Source of the DNA: Rhizobium sp. NFR07
GTDB taxonomy: Bacteria > Pseudomonadota > Alphaproteobacteria > Rhizobiales > Rhizobiaceae
NCBI RefSeq assembly: GCF_900111905.1
Contig: NZ_FOKM01000021.1
Location: 42,273 to 106,272 of the forward strand
Length of the DNA stretch: 64,000 bases
Reading direction: 5' to 3'
The notes under the pieces are model-generated. The model was not told where the DNA came from, searched no databases, and worked only from the letters and a program-made list of their open reading frames with translations. The translations under genes and the position numbers were made by a program. Position 1 is the first letter of the stretch; each line of letters begins with the position of its first letter. This document shows positions 8,917 through 18,180 of the stretch, piece after piece.

Positions 8917-9888
8917 ATGAAGCTCTTTGGACAGGCGGCATTCTTGGCGGCCGCGGTGCTGGCGGGGATCCCGACAGCCAATGCGCAGGATGACCTGAAA
9001 GTCGGTGCGATCTACATGGACGCCCAGGGCTTTTATGCCGGTGTGCGCAAGGGCATCCAGACCGGCGCGACCGAAGCGGGGCGGAAGCTCGATGTGGTCG
9101 AGACGAATGCGCAGGGTGATGTCAGCAAGGAGTCAACGTTCATCGATTCGCTGATTTCGGCTGGTGTACAGGCAATCATCGTCTCGCCGGTTTCCGCCGA
9201 CGGCTCCTACCGTGCCATTCGCCGCGCGCATGATGCCGGCATTCCGGTCGTCTGCTACAATACATGCCTTAACGACGAGGACATGAAGGAATATATCTCG
9301 GCCTATGCGGTCGGCGACCCCTTCGAATTCGGTCATAAGCTCGGCGTTGCCGCAGCTGACTATTTCATCGCCCAGAAGAACGAAGCACCTAAGATCGCAG
9401 TGCTGAATTGCGAGTTTGTCGAAGTCTGCGTAACGCGACGCAAGGGCTTCGAGGAGGCGCTGATGGCCAAGGTTCCGGGCGCGAAAATCGTCGCCAACCA
9501 GGAAGGTGCGGTCCTCGACAAGGCTGTCTCCGTGGCCAGCACCATGCTGTCCTCCAACCCCGACATCGATGCGTTCTTCGGCGAAGCGGGCGGTGCGACG
9601 CTTGGTGCGGCGCGTGCCGTCAAGAGCCAGGGCAAGACCGGACAGGTCGTCGTCTTCGGCGGTGATATGACGACCGAAATTGCCCAGGAACTTTCCGACT
9701 TTTCCGTCATCAAGGCTGTCGTCGATATTTCCGGCCAGGGCCTCGGCAAACTCGCGCTCGAGCAGGCCATCAAGTCCATCGATGGGAATCCCCCGGAAGG
9801 CATCAAGGTCGCCTATGACATTGATGTCTATAAGTCGTCCGACGACGGCAGGGCTTGGCTTGAGGCGCACGCCGACGGCGTTCCCTGA
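8917..9888 (+). CDS. periplasmic sugar-binding protein of a second CUT2 ABC importer
   Basis: A 323-residue Peripla_BP_4 (RbsB-like) protein. The signal peptide, about 23 residues, ends ANA before QDDLKVGAIYMDAQGF. IIVSPVSADGSYRAIRRAHD and IPVVCYNTC are typical hinge and ligand-pocket regions. GGGAGGAG stands just before the ATG at 8917. It is a different subfamily from the AraF-like protein on the other arm, so the two importers probably differ in sugar preference. The substrate is unassigned. Confidence 0.92.
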   Translation: MKLFGQAAFLAAAVLAGIPTANAQDDLKVGAIYMDAQGFYAGVRKGIQTGATEAGRKLDVVETNAQGDVSKESTFIDSLISAGVQAIIVSPVSADGSYRAIRRAHDAGIPVVCYNTCLNDEDMKEYISAYAVGDPFEFGHKLGVAAADYFIAQKNEAPKIAVLNCEFVEVCVTRRKGFEEALMAKVPGAKIVANQEGAVLDKAVSVASTMLSSNPDIDAFFGEAGGATLGAARAVKSQGKTGQVVVFGGDMTTEIAQELSDFSVIKAVVDISGQGLGKLALEQAIKSIDGNPPEGIKVAYDIDVYKSSDDGRAWLEAHADGVP

Positions 9889-9908
9889 TCGGCCGCACCA
9901 TTAAGCAG

Positions 9909-9931
9909 CCCCGCCGCATGAATTGGCGGGG
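9909..9931 (+). promoter_or_regulatory. intra-operon stem-loop between binding protein and ATPase genes
   Basis: CCCCGCC (9909-9915) pairs perfectly with GGCGGGG (9925-9931) across a 9-nt loop. There is no T-tract, so it is unlikely to be a full terminator. Such hairpins after binding-protein genes commonly protect the upstream mRNA or reduce downstream expression. Confidence 0.6.
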
Positions 9932-10003
9932 ACGCGGTTTCAAATGCGATCCGAAGTCAGCGGCGGCCGGGTACCGGCAGCATTGCCTCCAACGGAAAGA
10001 CCT

Positions 10004-11530
10004 ATGACTGCAGTTTCCATGATCAACACGGGCGAGGCGACCGCCGTCGCGTCCATCAACGGCTGTACACGCCGTTATCCGGGTGTCCTTGCTCTGGACA
10101 ATGCGACATTCGAAGTTGCGCCCGGTGAGGTGAGGGCTCTGCTCGGCAAGAACGGTGCGGGGAAGTCCACGCTGATCCGCATGCTGACGGGGGCCGAAAT
10201 CCCCGACAGCGGCACCGTGCTGATCGCTGGACTGGAGTTGACCCAGACAGGTTCCGGGCGGGCGCAAGAAGCCTTCGAGAAAGGCGTGCGCGTCGTCTAT
10301 CAGGAACTCAGCCTAGTTCCCGGCATGACACTGGCGGAAAATCTCTTCCTCGGCCGCTGGCCGCGCACGAATGGCGTCATCCAGTATTCCGCCATGGAAG
10401 CGGAGTCGCGCGAAGCCATGAGCCGCCTTGGCCTCGATCTGCCGCCCGGCCGTCTGGTGACGGGTCTCAGCCCGGCGGAGCGCCAGCTTCTGGAAATCGC
10501 CCGCGCCATGCTCGGCACACCAAAGCTCGTCATTCTCGACGAGCCGACCAGTTCGCTCGCGGCGGCGGAGGCGGAAAAAGTCATGGCCGCGGTGACACGC
10601 GTCGCTGCACAAGGCATCGCGGTCATCTATGTCAGCCACCGGATGAACGAGATTCGCCAGATCGCCCATTCCGCCACCATTATGCGCGACGGCAGGATTA
10701 TCGACACGGTCGATGTAAAAGGGGCCGACACGCGCGAGATCGTGCGGCTCATGCTGGGTTCCGAGGCGTCTCAGGCCGCCGTCCTGGAGAACCGAAGTCA
10801 GTCTGAGACCGTTCTCGAAGTCAGGGATCTCGCACTCGCTCCCAAGCTTTCGTCGATATCCTTCTCGCTCAAGAAGGGAGAGGTGCTGGGCATTGCCGGT
10901 CTCCTCGGCTCAGGCAGGACCGAATTGCTTCAGGCCATCATGGGCGTCCGCCACTTCGAAGCAGGTGACATTCTGGCCGGCGGCCAGTCGGTAAGATCGG
11001 CCGGTTACAGGGAGATGGTCAAACGCGGCTTCGGCTATACGCCGGAGAGCCGCAAGGAAGAGGGTACCGTGCCGCTTCTCGGGGTCGACGAAAATACGCT
11101 TTCCACCAATTTCGCAGGCGTCAGCAAGAGCGGTGTTCTTTCGTCGAGCCGCATGGCGGAGGCGACGCGCAGGATCATTGACCGGCTCCATATCAAGACC
11201 GCCCGCACCGACACGCCGATTGGCACACTATCTGGTGGCAATCAGCAAAAGGTCGTGATTGGGCGGTGGGTCTACGCCGGCAGCCGGATCCTGCTGCTCG
11301 ACGAACCGACGCGCGGCGTTGATATCGAAGCCAAGGCACAGATCTATTCCATCATCCGGCAACTCGCCGCGGAAGGCCGCAGCGTCATCTTCGTGTCAAG
11401 CGAGATAGAGGAACTGCCGCTCGTCTGTGACCGCGTGCTCGTCCTGAGAGACGGAACGCTCCAGGAAGAATTCAAATCACCCGACATAGACCAGGACAGC
11501 CTGATGGCAGCCTGCATTACCGGACATTGA
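10004..11530 (+). CDS. CUT2-type sugar ABC transporter, tandem ATPase
   Basis: A 508-residue double ABC ATPase. The first domain has GKNGAGKST. The second has the degenerate loop GLLGSGRTE, the signature LSGGNQQKVVIG and the Walker B region ILLLDEPTRGVDIEA. The start MTAVSMINTGEA at 10004 has GGAAAGA upstream; an earlier in-frame TTG at 9923 lies inside the hairpin and is unlikely. It couples ATP hydrolysis to uptake with the adjacent permease, 12 bp downstream. Confidence 0.93.
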   Translation: MTAVSMINTGEATAVASINGCTRRYPGVLALDNATFEVAPGEVRALLGKNGAGKSTLIRMLTGAEIPDSGTVLIAGLELTQTGSGRAQEAFEKGVRVVYQELSLVPGMTLAENLFLGRWPRTNGVIQYSAMEAESREAMSRLGLDLPPGRLVTGLSPAERQLLEIARAMLGTPKLVILDEPTSSLAAAEAEKVMAAVTRVAAQGIAVIYVSHRMNEIRQIAHSATIMRDGRIIDTVDVKGADTREIVRLMLGSEASQAAVLENRSQSETVLEVRDLALAPKLSSISFSLKKGEVLGIAGLLGSGRTELLQAIMGVRHFEAGDILAGGQSVRSAGYREMVKRGFGYTPESRKEEGTVPLLGVDENTLSTNFAGVSKSGVLSSSRMAEATRRIIDRLHIKTARTDTPIGTLSGGNQQKVVIGRWVYAGSRILLLDEPTRGVDIEAKAQIYSIIRQLAAEGRSVIFVSSEIEELPLVCDRVLVLRDGTLQEEFKSPDIDQDSLMAACITGH

Positions 11531-11542
11531 GGGAGACAGACG

Positions 11543-12550
11543 ATGTCACTCGACCACGCCGCCAAGCCGGCGGCTTCCGAAAAGCCCAAGACGTCAAGCT
11601 TCACCTTCTCGCAGCATATGAACGAGCTCAGCCTGTTCTTCGCGATCGTGGTGCTCTACGTGATCTTCGCCTCCACGGCGCCCGGCTTCATCTCGTTCAA
11701 CAATCAAGTCAACATCCTGCGCGATGCTGCGACGATCGGCATTGCAGCCTGGGCCGTGACGCTGATCATCATCGCTGGTGAGATCGATGTCAGTGTTGGC
11801 CCGATGGTGGCCTTCATCTCCGTCTCGCTTGCCTTCCTTCTGCAATGGGGCGTTCCCACACCACTGGCCTTTGCTCTGGCAATCGTCTTCGGTGCACTGC
11901 TCGGCGCTGTCCCCGGTGTCCTGCGCGCCTATTTCGACGTGCCCTCTTTTGTCGGCACGCTCGGCATGTGGAGCGCCTTGCGCGGCACGGCACTGTTCGT
12001 CACGGATGCGCTGCCGGTTTCGATTGGCCGCAACGATATGCTGGATGCGCTGGACCGCTCGGTTCTCGGCATTCCGCCGGCGGCGATCATCATGCTCGTG
12101 CTGTTCGCGGTCTTCGCCTTTGTCAGCCGCAAGACGGCTTTCGGCCGCTCGGTCTTTGCCATCGGCGGCAATGCCCATGCCGCCTTCCTCAGCGGTATCA
12201 GCGTATCGCGCATCCGCGTCGCATTGTTTGCCATCGGCGGCGCGATGGCCGCCATTTCCGGGATACTTCTGGTTTCGCGCCTCGGTTCGGGTAATGCCAC
12301 GGCGGCAAACGGCCTTGAATTCGATGTCATCGCGGCCGTCGTGGTCGGAGGTACTGCCTTGTCCGGTGGACGAGGCTCTATGCTCGGCACGCTTCTCGGC
12401 GTCCTCGTCATCACCCTGATCGGCAACGGTCTCGTCCTGCTCGGCATCAACCCGTTTTTCCAGCAGGTTGTCCGCGGGCTGATCATCGTCATCGCCGTGC
12501 TTGCCAATATCCAGGCGATCAAGCGCAGCCTGTCGCGGAACAAGGAATAG
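11543..12550 (+). CDS. CUT2-type sugar ABC transporter permease
   Basis: A 335-residue inner-membrane permease. After a hydrophilic N-terminus of about 30 residues come nine or so hydrophobic segments and the family motif GEIDVSVGPMVAF. SRLGSGNATAANGLEFDVIA and VVVGGTALSGGRGSMLG close the conserved core. It completes the second importer with the genes at 8917 and 10004 and is followed after 5 bp by the epimerase. Confidence 0.93.
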   Translation: MSLDHAAKPAASEKPKTSSFTFSQHMNELSLFFAIVVLYVIFASTAPGFISFNNQVNILRDAATIGIAAWAVTLIIIAGEIDVSVGPMVAFISVSLAFLLQWGVPTPLAFALAIVFGALLGAVPGVLRAYFDVPSFVGTLGMWSALRGTALFVTDALPVSIGRNDMLDALDRSVLGIPPAAIIMLVLFAVFAFVSRKTAFGRSVFAIGGNAHAAFLSGISVSRIRVALFAIGGAMAAISGILLVSRLGSGNATAANGLEFDVIAAVVVGGTALSGGRGSMLGTLLGVLVITLIGNGLVLLGINPFFQQVVRGLIIVIAVLANIQAIKRSLSRNKE

Positions 12551-12555
12551 CGGAC

Positions 12556-13446
12556 ATGGCGGCCATCAACCTGAAATCCGGCTCGCTTTCTCTAAGGGTC
12601 TCAACGCAGGGCGGCCTGATCCTCGGCTTCTGGCAGGACGGGGACCGAGGACGTATACCGCTGCTACGCGACGCGCCGGACGCTGCGGATGCCCTTTCGT
12701 CCTCCTGCTACCCGCTCGTCCCCTTTGGCAACCGCGTCAGGGACAACCGTTTCGAGTTTGAGGGCAAGGAATACAGCTTCGATCCGAATACGAGCTGGGA
12801 TCCTCATTATCTTCACGGTGAAGGTTGGCAGTCCGAATGGAGCGTCGAGGAGCAGGCGGACGACCGCGTGGTCATGAGCTTTGATCACAGCGGCGGCAAC
12901 TCGCCCTATGGCTATCGCGCCACGCAGACATTTTCGCTGGCTGGCGATGCTTTGCAGCTGACCCTTTCTGCCGAGAATGCGGGAGATAGGGCCATGCCCT
13001 TCGGCCTCGGCTGGCATCCCTACTTTCCGATGACGCCGAAGACGGCGCTGCTTGCACCGGCGAGAAAATTCTGGACCGAAGTCGAGGGCTGGCTACCGGG
13101 CGAGGCGACCGCGATCCCCGACGATCTCGATTTCAGCAAACCGTCTCAACTGCCGAATCGCTGGGTCAACAACGGCTATGAGGACTGGACGGGCGAGGCC
13201 GTCATCTCCTGGCCGGAACATGATACGCGACTTGTTCTGCAGGCAGATCCGCTTTTCCGCCACGCGTTCGTCTTCGTATCGGACACCGAATTCGATCCGC
13301 AGTTCCGCCGTGACTATTTCTGCTTCGAGCCGATGTCGCATCTGGCGAACGGCCACAACCTGCCGGATCTCGGCGGACTTAAGATTCTTCAGCCCGCAGA
13401 GAGCTTGTCGGGCAGTGTTCGGCTTCGGCCTGAAAAGTTGCAGTGA
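12556..13446 (+). CDS. aldose 1-epimerase (galactose mutarotase family)
   Basis: A 296-residue protein of the galactose mutarotase-like superfamily that interconverts alpha and beta anomers. The core includes YPLVPFGNRVRDNRF, the catalytic-His region PHYLHGEGWQSEW, GLGWHPYFPM, and FCFEPMSHL near the end with the general-base Glu. Anomer conversion would feed the beta-pyranose to the sugar dehydrogenase at the end of this operon. It sits 5 bp after the permease gene. Confidence 0.9.
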   Translation: MAAINLKSGSLSLRVSTQGGLILGFWQDGDRGRIPLLRDAPDAADALSSSCYPLVPFGNRVRDNRFEFEGKEYSFDPNTSWDPHYLHGEGWQSEWSVEEQADDRVVMSFDHSGGNSPYGYRATQTFSLAGDALQLTLSAENAGDRAMPFGLGWHPYFPMTPKTALLAPARKFWTEVEGWLPGEATAIPDDLDFSKPSQLPNRWVNNGYEDWTGEAVISWPEHDTRLVLQADPLFRHAFVFVSDTEFDPQFRRDYFCFEPMSHLANGHNLPDLGGLKILQPAESLSGSVRLRPEKLQ

Positions 13447-13470
13447 TGAGCATGTCCTTTGGGAGCGCAG

Positions 13471-15099
13471 ATGTCTAAGGAAGGTCGTTTCGACTACATC
13501 ATCGTCGGTGGCGGCAGTTCTGCCTGTGTGGTTGTCGCACGGCTTGTCGCCGACGGCCGGGCACGCGTACTGCTTCTGGAGCGCGGCCCCGCCAAACCCA
13601 ATCCGATCATGAACTTTCCCGCCGGCTACATGAAGTTCCTGGCCAAAGATACCTATCTGGCCATGCACAAGACGAAGCAGCAGCCGCAGCTCGACGGTCG
13701 CGGCCCGATCGTGCCGCAGGGCAGGGTTCTGGGTGGCGGAAGCACGGTCAACGCGATGGTCTATATGCGCGGGCAGGCTGCAGATTTCGACGTCTGGAAC
13801 GAGCTTGTCACAGCCCCGGGCGCCAACAATGATGGTGCCTGGTCCTATCGTGATCTCCTCCCTTACTTCAAGGCGCAGGAGGATAACGATCACCTTGCGG
13901 GCGAGTATCACGGTGTCGGCGGCCCGCTGAAGATCTCGCATCTTGGCCATACGAGCCCGATGACCCGCACCTATGTGAAGACACTGCAGAGCATGGGCAT
14001 TCCCTACAACCCGGATTTCAACGGGGCCGGGCAGTTCGGCGTGGGGTTCATGCAGCACACGATCGACTGGCAGACGCGCAAACGCTCCAGTGCTGTCGAT
14101 GCTTTTCTGGCGCCGGTAATGAACAACCCGCTTCTGACGATCGAGACGGGCGCGACCGTGACGAACATCCGCATGGACGGTGATCGTGCGGTTGGTGTCG
14201 ACTATGTTCAGAAGGGTATCTCCAAGTCTGCCGAAGCAGGCATGGAAGTCATTCTCGCGGCCGGTGCCTATCAGACGCCGAAGCTGATGATGATCTCCGG
14301 CATCGGCCCCGATGACGAGCTTGCAAGGCATGGCATCAGGACGGAGATCGCGCTGCCCGGTGTCGGCAAAAATCTTCAGGATCATTATGAATGCCCCGTC
14401 GTCGCAACGACGAAGGGCTCTTTCGGCTATTATAAGCAGGATCGCGGCTGGCCGATGATCAAGGCCGGTCTGCAATATCTGATGTTCAAGTCGGGCCCGG
14501 TCTCGACCACGGGCGTCGAGACCTGCGCCTTCTACGATCCCGACGGACACAACGAACGGCCTACCATCCAGATGTTCTGTGTGCCGACCGTTTATCTGGA
14601 CCGCGACGTTATGGGCACAGAGCCGGGCGATGGCGTCACGATCAATTCGCTGCTGTTACGACCCAAGGCGAGGGGAACGGTGACACTGGCATCAAGCGAT
14701 CCGTTCGCCGATCCAATCGTCGACACCCAGATTTTTGGCCACCCGGACGATTTAAAGCTCACCATGGCGAGCTTCCGTTTCGCTCGCGCCGTACTCGACG
14801 CATCGCCGATGCGCGATCTGATCGACAGGGAGATATTCCCTGGTGCCGACGTGGTAAGCGACGAGGCGATCGCCGCCCATTGCAAGCGGACCGTCAAGAC
14901 CGGCTATCACCCGGTCGGGACCTGCAAAATGGGACATGACGGCGATCCCGAAGCGGTCCTCGATAGCGACCTGAAAGTTCGAGGAGCGCGGGGCCTCAGG
15001 GTCATTGACGCTTCCCTCATGCCGACCATCGTCAGCGGCAACACCAATGCAGCCGTTCTCGCCGCAGCCGGAAAAGCGGCAGACCTCATTCTCTCCTGA
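13471..15099 (+). CDS. GMC-family FAD-dependent oxidoreductase
   Basis: A 542-residue flavoprotein. The ADP-binding motif IIVGGGSSACVVVARL is near the N-terminus. GRVLGGGSTVNAMVYMRG is GMC signature 1. The C-terminal active-site region contains YHPVGTCKMG and NTNAAVLAAAGKAADLIL. Family members oxidise alcohols, choline or sugars. GGAG lies shortly before ATG 13471. Its place between the epimerase and dgoD suggests a sugar or polyol substrate, but sequence does not define it. It may be a second, NAD-independent oxidation route beside the SDR enzyme. Confidence 0.9.
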   Translation: MSKEGRFDYIIVGGGSSACVVVARLVADGRARVLLLERGPAKPNPIMNFPAGYMKFLAKDTYLAMHKTKQQPQLDGRGPIVPQGRVLGGGSTVNAMVYMRGQAADFDVWNELVTAPGANNDGAWSYRDLLPYFKAQEDNDHLAGEYHGVGGPLKISHLGHTSPMTRTYVKTLQSMGIPYNPDFNGAGQFGVGFMQHTIDWQTRKRSSAVDAFLAPVMNNPLLTIETGATVTNIRMDGDRAVGVDYVQKGISKSAEAGMEVILAAGAYQTPKLMMISGIGPDDELARHGIRTEIALPGVGKNLQDHYECPVVATTKGSFGYYKQDRGWPMIKAGLQYLMFKSGPVSTTGVETCAFYDPDGHNERPTIQMFCVPTVYLDRDVMGTEPGDGVTINSLLLRPKARGTVTLASSDPFADPIVDTQIFGHPDDLKLTMASFRFARAVLDASPMRDLIDREIFPGADVVSDEAIAAHCKRTVKTGYHPVGTCKMGHDGDPEAVLDSDLKVRGARGLRVIDASLMPTIVSGNTNAAVLAAAGKAADLILS

Positions 15100-15111
15100 T
15101 CGGACATACCC

Positions 15112-16260
15112 ATGAAGATCACCAAGCTGATTACCTATATCGTGCCGCCGCGTTGGCTGTTTCTGAAGATTGAGACCGATGAAGGCATTTGTGGCTGGGG
15201 CGAACCGGTCGTCGAGGGCAGGGCCCTGACCGTGGAAGCGGCCGTGCAGGAAATGGCGGACTACCTGATCGGGAAGGATCCCTTCCTGATCGAGGATCAT
15301 TGGACGGTCCTTTATCGCGGCGGCTTCTATCGCGGCGGCGCCATCCACATGTCGGCGCTTGCCGGCATCGACCAGGCGCTCTGGGACATCAAGGGCAAGG
15401 CGCTCGGTCAGCCCGTTCATTCGCTGCTGGGCGGACAATTGCGCGACCGGATCAAGGTGTATTCCTGGATCGGCGGCGATCGGCCTTCCGATGTCGCACA
15501 AAACGCCAAGGACGTGGTGGCACGCGGCTTCCAGGCGATCAAGCTAAACGGCTGCGACGAAATGCAGATCGTCGACACCAACGAGAAGGTGGAGAAAGCG
15601 GTCGAGACGATCGCCATCATCCGCGAGGCTGTCGGTCCGCATATCGGCATCGGTGTCGACTTTCACGGTCGAGTCCACAAGCCAATGGCAAAGGTGCTGG
15701 CGAAGGAGCTCGAGCCCTACAAGCTCATGTTCATCGAGGAGCCCGTTCTTTCGGAAAACAAGGAAGCCTTGAAGGAAATCGCCAATCACTCTTCGACCCC
15801 GATCGCGCTCGGAGAGCGGCTTTATTCCCGCTGGGACTTCAAGTCAGTTTTCGAAGGGGGCTATGTCGATATCATCCAGCCGGATCTGTCCCATGCCGGT
15901 GGCATCACCGAATGTCGCAAGATCGCAGCGATGGCGGAGGCTTATGACGTGGCGCTGGCGCCGCATTGCCCGCTTGGTCCGATCGCGCTTGCGGCTTGCC
16001 TTCAGCTGGATGCCGTCTCCTACAACGCCTTCATCCAGGAGCAGAGCCTCGGCATTCACTACAACAAGGCCAACGACATTCTCGATTATATCTCCAACAA
16101 GGACGTGTTCCAGTATGCGGACGGTTTTGTCAGCATTCCCCAGGGACCGGGCCTCGGCGTCGAGGTCGACGAGGCCTATGTGATCGAGCGGGCGAAAGAG
16201 GGGCATCGTTGGCGCAATCCGATCTGGCGTCATCCGGACGGCAGCTTCGCAGAATGGTAA
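15112..16260 (+). CDS. dgoD: D-galactonate dehydratase
   Basis: An enolase-superfamily enzyme of 382 residues, the same length as E. coli DgoD and strikingly similar to it. Shared stretches include MKITKLITYIVPPRW, the active-site segment FHGRVHKPMAKVLAKELEPY, FIEEPVL, and the His motif ALAPHCPLGPIALAACLQ. The C-terminus PIWRHPDGSFAEW also matches. It dehydrates D-galactonate to KDGal, the substrate of DgoK on the other arm. Metal ligands Asp (GIGVDFHG), Glu (FIEEP) and Glu (ALGERL) are in place. Confidence 0.96.
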   Translation: MKITKLITYIVPPRWLFLKIETDEGICGWGEPVVEGRALTVEAAVQEMADYLIGKDPFLIEDHWTVLYRGGFYRGGAIHMSALAGIDQALWDIKGKALGQPVHSLLGGQLRDRIKVYSWIGGDRPSDVAQNAKDVVARGFQAIKLNGCDEMQIVDTNEKVEKAVETIAIIREAVGPHIGIGVDFHGRVHKPMAKVLAKELEPYKLMFIEEPVLSENKEALKEIANHSSTPIALGERLYSRWDFKSVFEGGYVDIIQPDLSHAGGITECRKIAAMAEAYDVALAPHCPLGPIALAACLQLDAVSYNAFIQEQSLGIHYNKANDILDYISNKDVFQYADGFVSIPQGPGLGVEVDEAYVIERAKEGHRWRNPIWRHPDGSFAEW

Positions 16261-16273
16261 GGATGGGCATACG

Positions 16274-17053
16274 ATGACGGGACGGCTTTCAGGCAAGCGC
16301 ATCTTCGTGACAGGCGCGGCACAGGGTATCGGCCTTGCGATGGCCAAGGCTTTTATGCGTCAGGATGCGGCGCTGTTTCTCGTCGATCGCGATGCCGCAC
16401 TCCTGGAGCGCGAGGCCGTGGCGCTGCAGCAGGCAGGCGGATCGCTCGGCTGGCTCGCGGTCGATATTACCGATGCTGCGGGCGTTACTGCAGCCGTGCG
16501 TGATGCCGGCGAGAAAATCGGCCGGATCAACGCGCTCGTCAACAATGCCGGCGTAAACGTCTTTGCGGAGCCTTTGGAAACGACCGATGAAGAATGGAAC
16601 CGCTGCTTCGATATCAACCTGAAGGGCGCATGGAACTGCTGCAAGGCTGCCCTTCCGGGTATGATTGATGCTGGCGGCGGCGTCATTCTCAACATTGCCT
16701 CCACTCATGCTTTCACCATTATTCCTCACACATTTCCCTATCCCCTGGCGAAACACGCACTGCTCGGGATGACCAAGTCGCTGGGGCTCGAATATGCCCA
16801 CAAGAACGTCCGGGTGAATGCCCTGGCGCCGGGCTATGTCGCCACCCAGAAAGTCATCGACTACTGGAATAGCTTCCCCGATCCCCAGGCGGCAAAAACC
16901 GAGACCATGAAGCTCCACCCAGGCGGGCGGATCGCGTCTCCTGAGGAAATTGCGATGGCTGCCGTCTTCATGATTTCGGACGAATGCCCGTTCATGAACG
17001 CTGCATGTCTTACGGTGGATGGCGGGTTGAGCGTTCAGCAGCATCCGGCTTGA
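16274..17053 (+). CDS. short-chain dehydrogenase, probable D-galactose/L-arabinose 1-dehydrogenase
   Basis: A 259-residue classical SDR. The cofactor motif TGAAQGIG is at residues 13-20, NNAG near 90-93, and the catalytic Ser143, Tyr156 and Lys160 (PYPLAKHA) are present. In a cluster with mutarotase, lactonase and galactonate dehydratase, the missing first step is oxidation of D-galactose to its lactone, and an SDR galactose dehydrogenase is known from rhizobia. Function is inferred from context; SDR enzymes are hard to assign from sequence. It is the last gene of the rightward operon. Confidence 0.85.
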   Translation: MTGRLSGKRIFVTGAAQGIGLAMAKAFMRQDAALFLVDRDAALLEREAVALQQAGGSLGWLAVDITDAAGVTAAVRDAGEKIGRINALVNNAGVNVFAEPLETTDEEWNRCFDINLKGAWNCCKAALPGMIDAGGGVILNIASTHAFTIIPHTFPYPLAKHALLGMTKSLGLEYAHKNVRVNALAPGYVATQKVIDYWNSFPDPQAAKTETMKLHPGGRIASPEEIAMAAVFMISDECPFMNAACLTVDGGLSVQQHPA

Positions 17054-17406
17054 ACTCGCTAAGAAGCAATGGATGGTGAGAATCGCACCCCTTGCATTCT
17101 GTCCTCAGGCTAGCTGCGAGAAAAATCTCGCTATCGAATGTCTGGGCTGGCGGTTCGTGTTGGTTCAAGAGCTTAACGAACTAACGTCACTCGTAGCGTA
17201 TCACCTTTTGCCTGCGTCAGCATGAGTTGTACCGCAATTCAAAATGCATCTTGGCTCACGGGTCAGCGTAGCGATAGCCTTCTTCGTCTTGAGTCGTGCC
17301 GCTTGATCAGCGACATGGAGAAATCGCCTGAGATCGTGTAGGAATGAAATTCATCGCGTATCGACGGTGGTTGATTTCGCATTCCGCAAACTTTCTGAAT
17401 TGACCT
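17054..17406. other. intergenic, no gene recognised
   Basis: The 353-bp stretch after the sugar island is less GC-rich than its surroundings and broken by stops in all frames. I see no RNA gene, terminator with a T-tract or recognisable remnant. It marks the passage from the catabolic island to an accessory strip. Confidence 0.5.
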
Positions 17407-18024
17407 ATGAAACAACCAAAGCGTAATTTTGTCATCGAGTACAAGTCTGGCCGACGCAGGTCGGCGGCTACGCAATCCAGCTCCATCTGGGGTAATCTTG
17501 ATCTCAAGTCCGTTGCTGAAGCGGTTGAGGCGGATCTGCCAAAACCAGCTAGTGGAATTGACGGTCCTGCCGAAGTCGCCACTTCGAAGCACTCGGCACA
17601 AGATATTGTCACTAAGCGCAATGCACCGACAAATCATATTTGCTCGCAACATGGTGAAGATGTCGGCGCCGGTGTCGATCCAGGAGCGCTTGTCGACCAT
17701 GCTCTTGGGAGTGGGACAGAAGCGATAGATGCGAACGACGTCGGAAGTTTGGCCAAGGATAATGCAACGGGCGAGACAGCCAGATCGGAGCCGAGTGGCG
17801 CCGAGCAAAAACGCCGCCGCGTGCGGAAATCGGGTGCTCGCGTGACTCGTATGCCGGTCCAGCCAATTTTGGCGAAGCCGAAATTAGTGTCACGGTCTGA
17901 AGCCGATAAGGAATTAGCAGATCTTTTCCAGCTTGAGGAAGAGAACCGCCAGTTGAGACGCTTACTGATCGTGAAATTACATGAGGAGAATGGTTGGCTG
18001 CGCGAACGACTTCAACGCGGTTGA
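17407..18024 (+). CDS. SyrB-like protein
   Basis: A 205-residue protein. The N-terminus (KQPKRNFVIEYKSGRR, then SSSIWGNLDLKS) and the C-terminus (FQLEEENRQLRRLLIVKL, then ENGWLRERL) bracket a long low-complexity middle rich in Ala, Ser, Glu and Lys. The C-terminal leucine/charged repeat is shared with the proteins at 49801 and 50355. SyrB was described in S. meliloti as a repressor of syrM; most homologues are uncharacterised. No good Shine-Dalgarno precedes the ATG, and the neighbourhood is decayed, so expression is uncertain. Confidence 0.65.
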   Translation: MKQPKRNFVIEYKSGRRRSAATQSSSIWGNLDLKSVAEAVEADLPKPASGIDGPAEVATSKHSAQDIVTKRNAPTNHICSQHGEDVGAGVDPGALVDHALGSGTEAIDANDVGSLAKDNATGETARSEPSGAEQKRRRVRKSGARVTRMPVQPILAKPKLVSRSEADKELADLFQLEEENRQLRRLLIVKLHEENGWLRERLQRG

Positions 18025-18046
18025 TCCGCAGCAGTGCCGGATCCTG

Positions 18047-18180
18047 TTACTCCGCGTCGAACCTGGGGAGCATCTTTCGCAGCCGCACGTTCTGCGCGGA
18101 AAGCTTTTCGGCACGCTGGCGCCGCAACGCCTGGACCTCCGCGTCGACACAACCAAGCTGATGGAAGGTCTGTCGTCATC
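18047..18180 (-). pseudogene. C-terminal remnant of a SyrB-like gene
   Basis: Read on the minus strand, about 40 codons ending at 18047 give DAEVQALRRQRAEKL then SAQNVRLRKMLPRFDAE. This aligns with the tail of the SyrB-like protein ending at 50954 (DLEVAALRRELAKKLRAQN, then QLRRMIARFDGR). An in-frame stop lies directly upstream and no start is present, so only the tail survives. It lies tail-to-tail with the gene ending at 18024. Confidence 0.7.
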
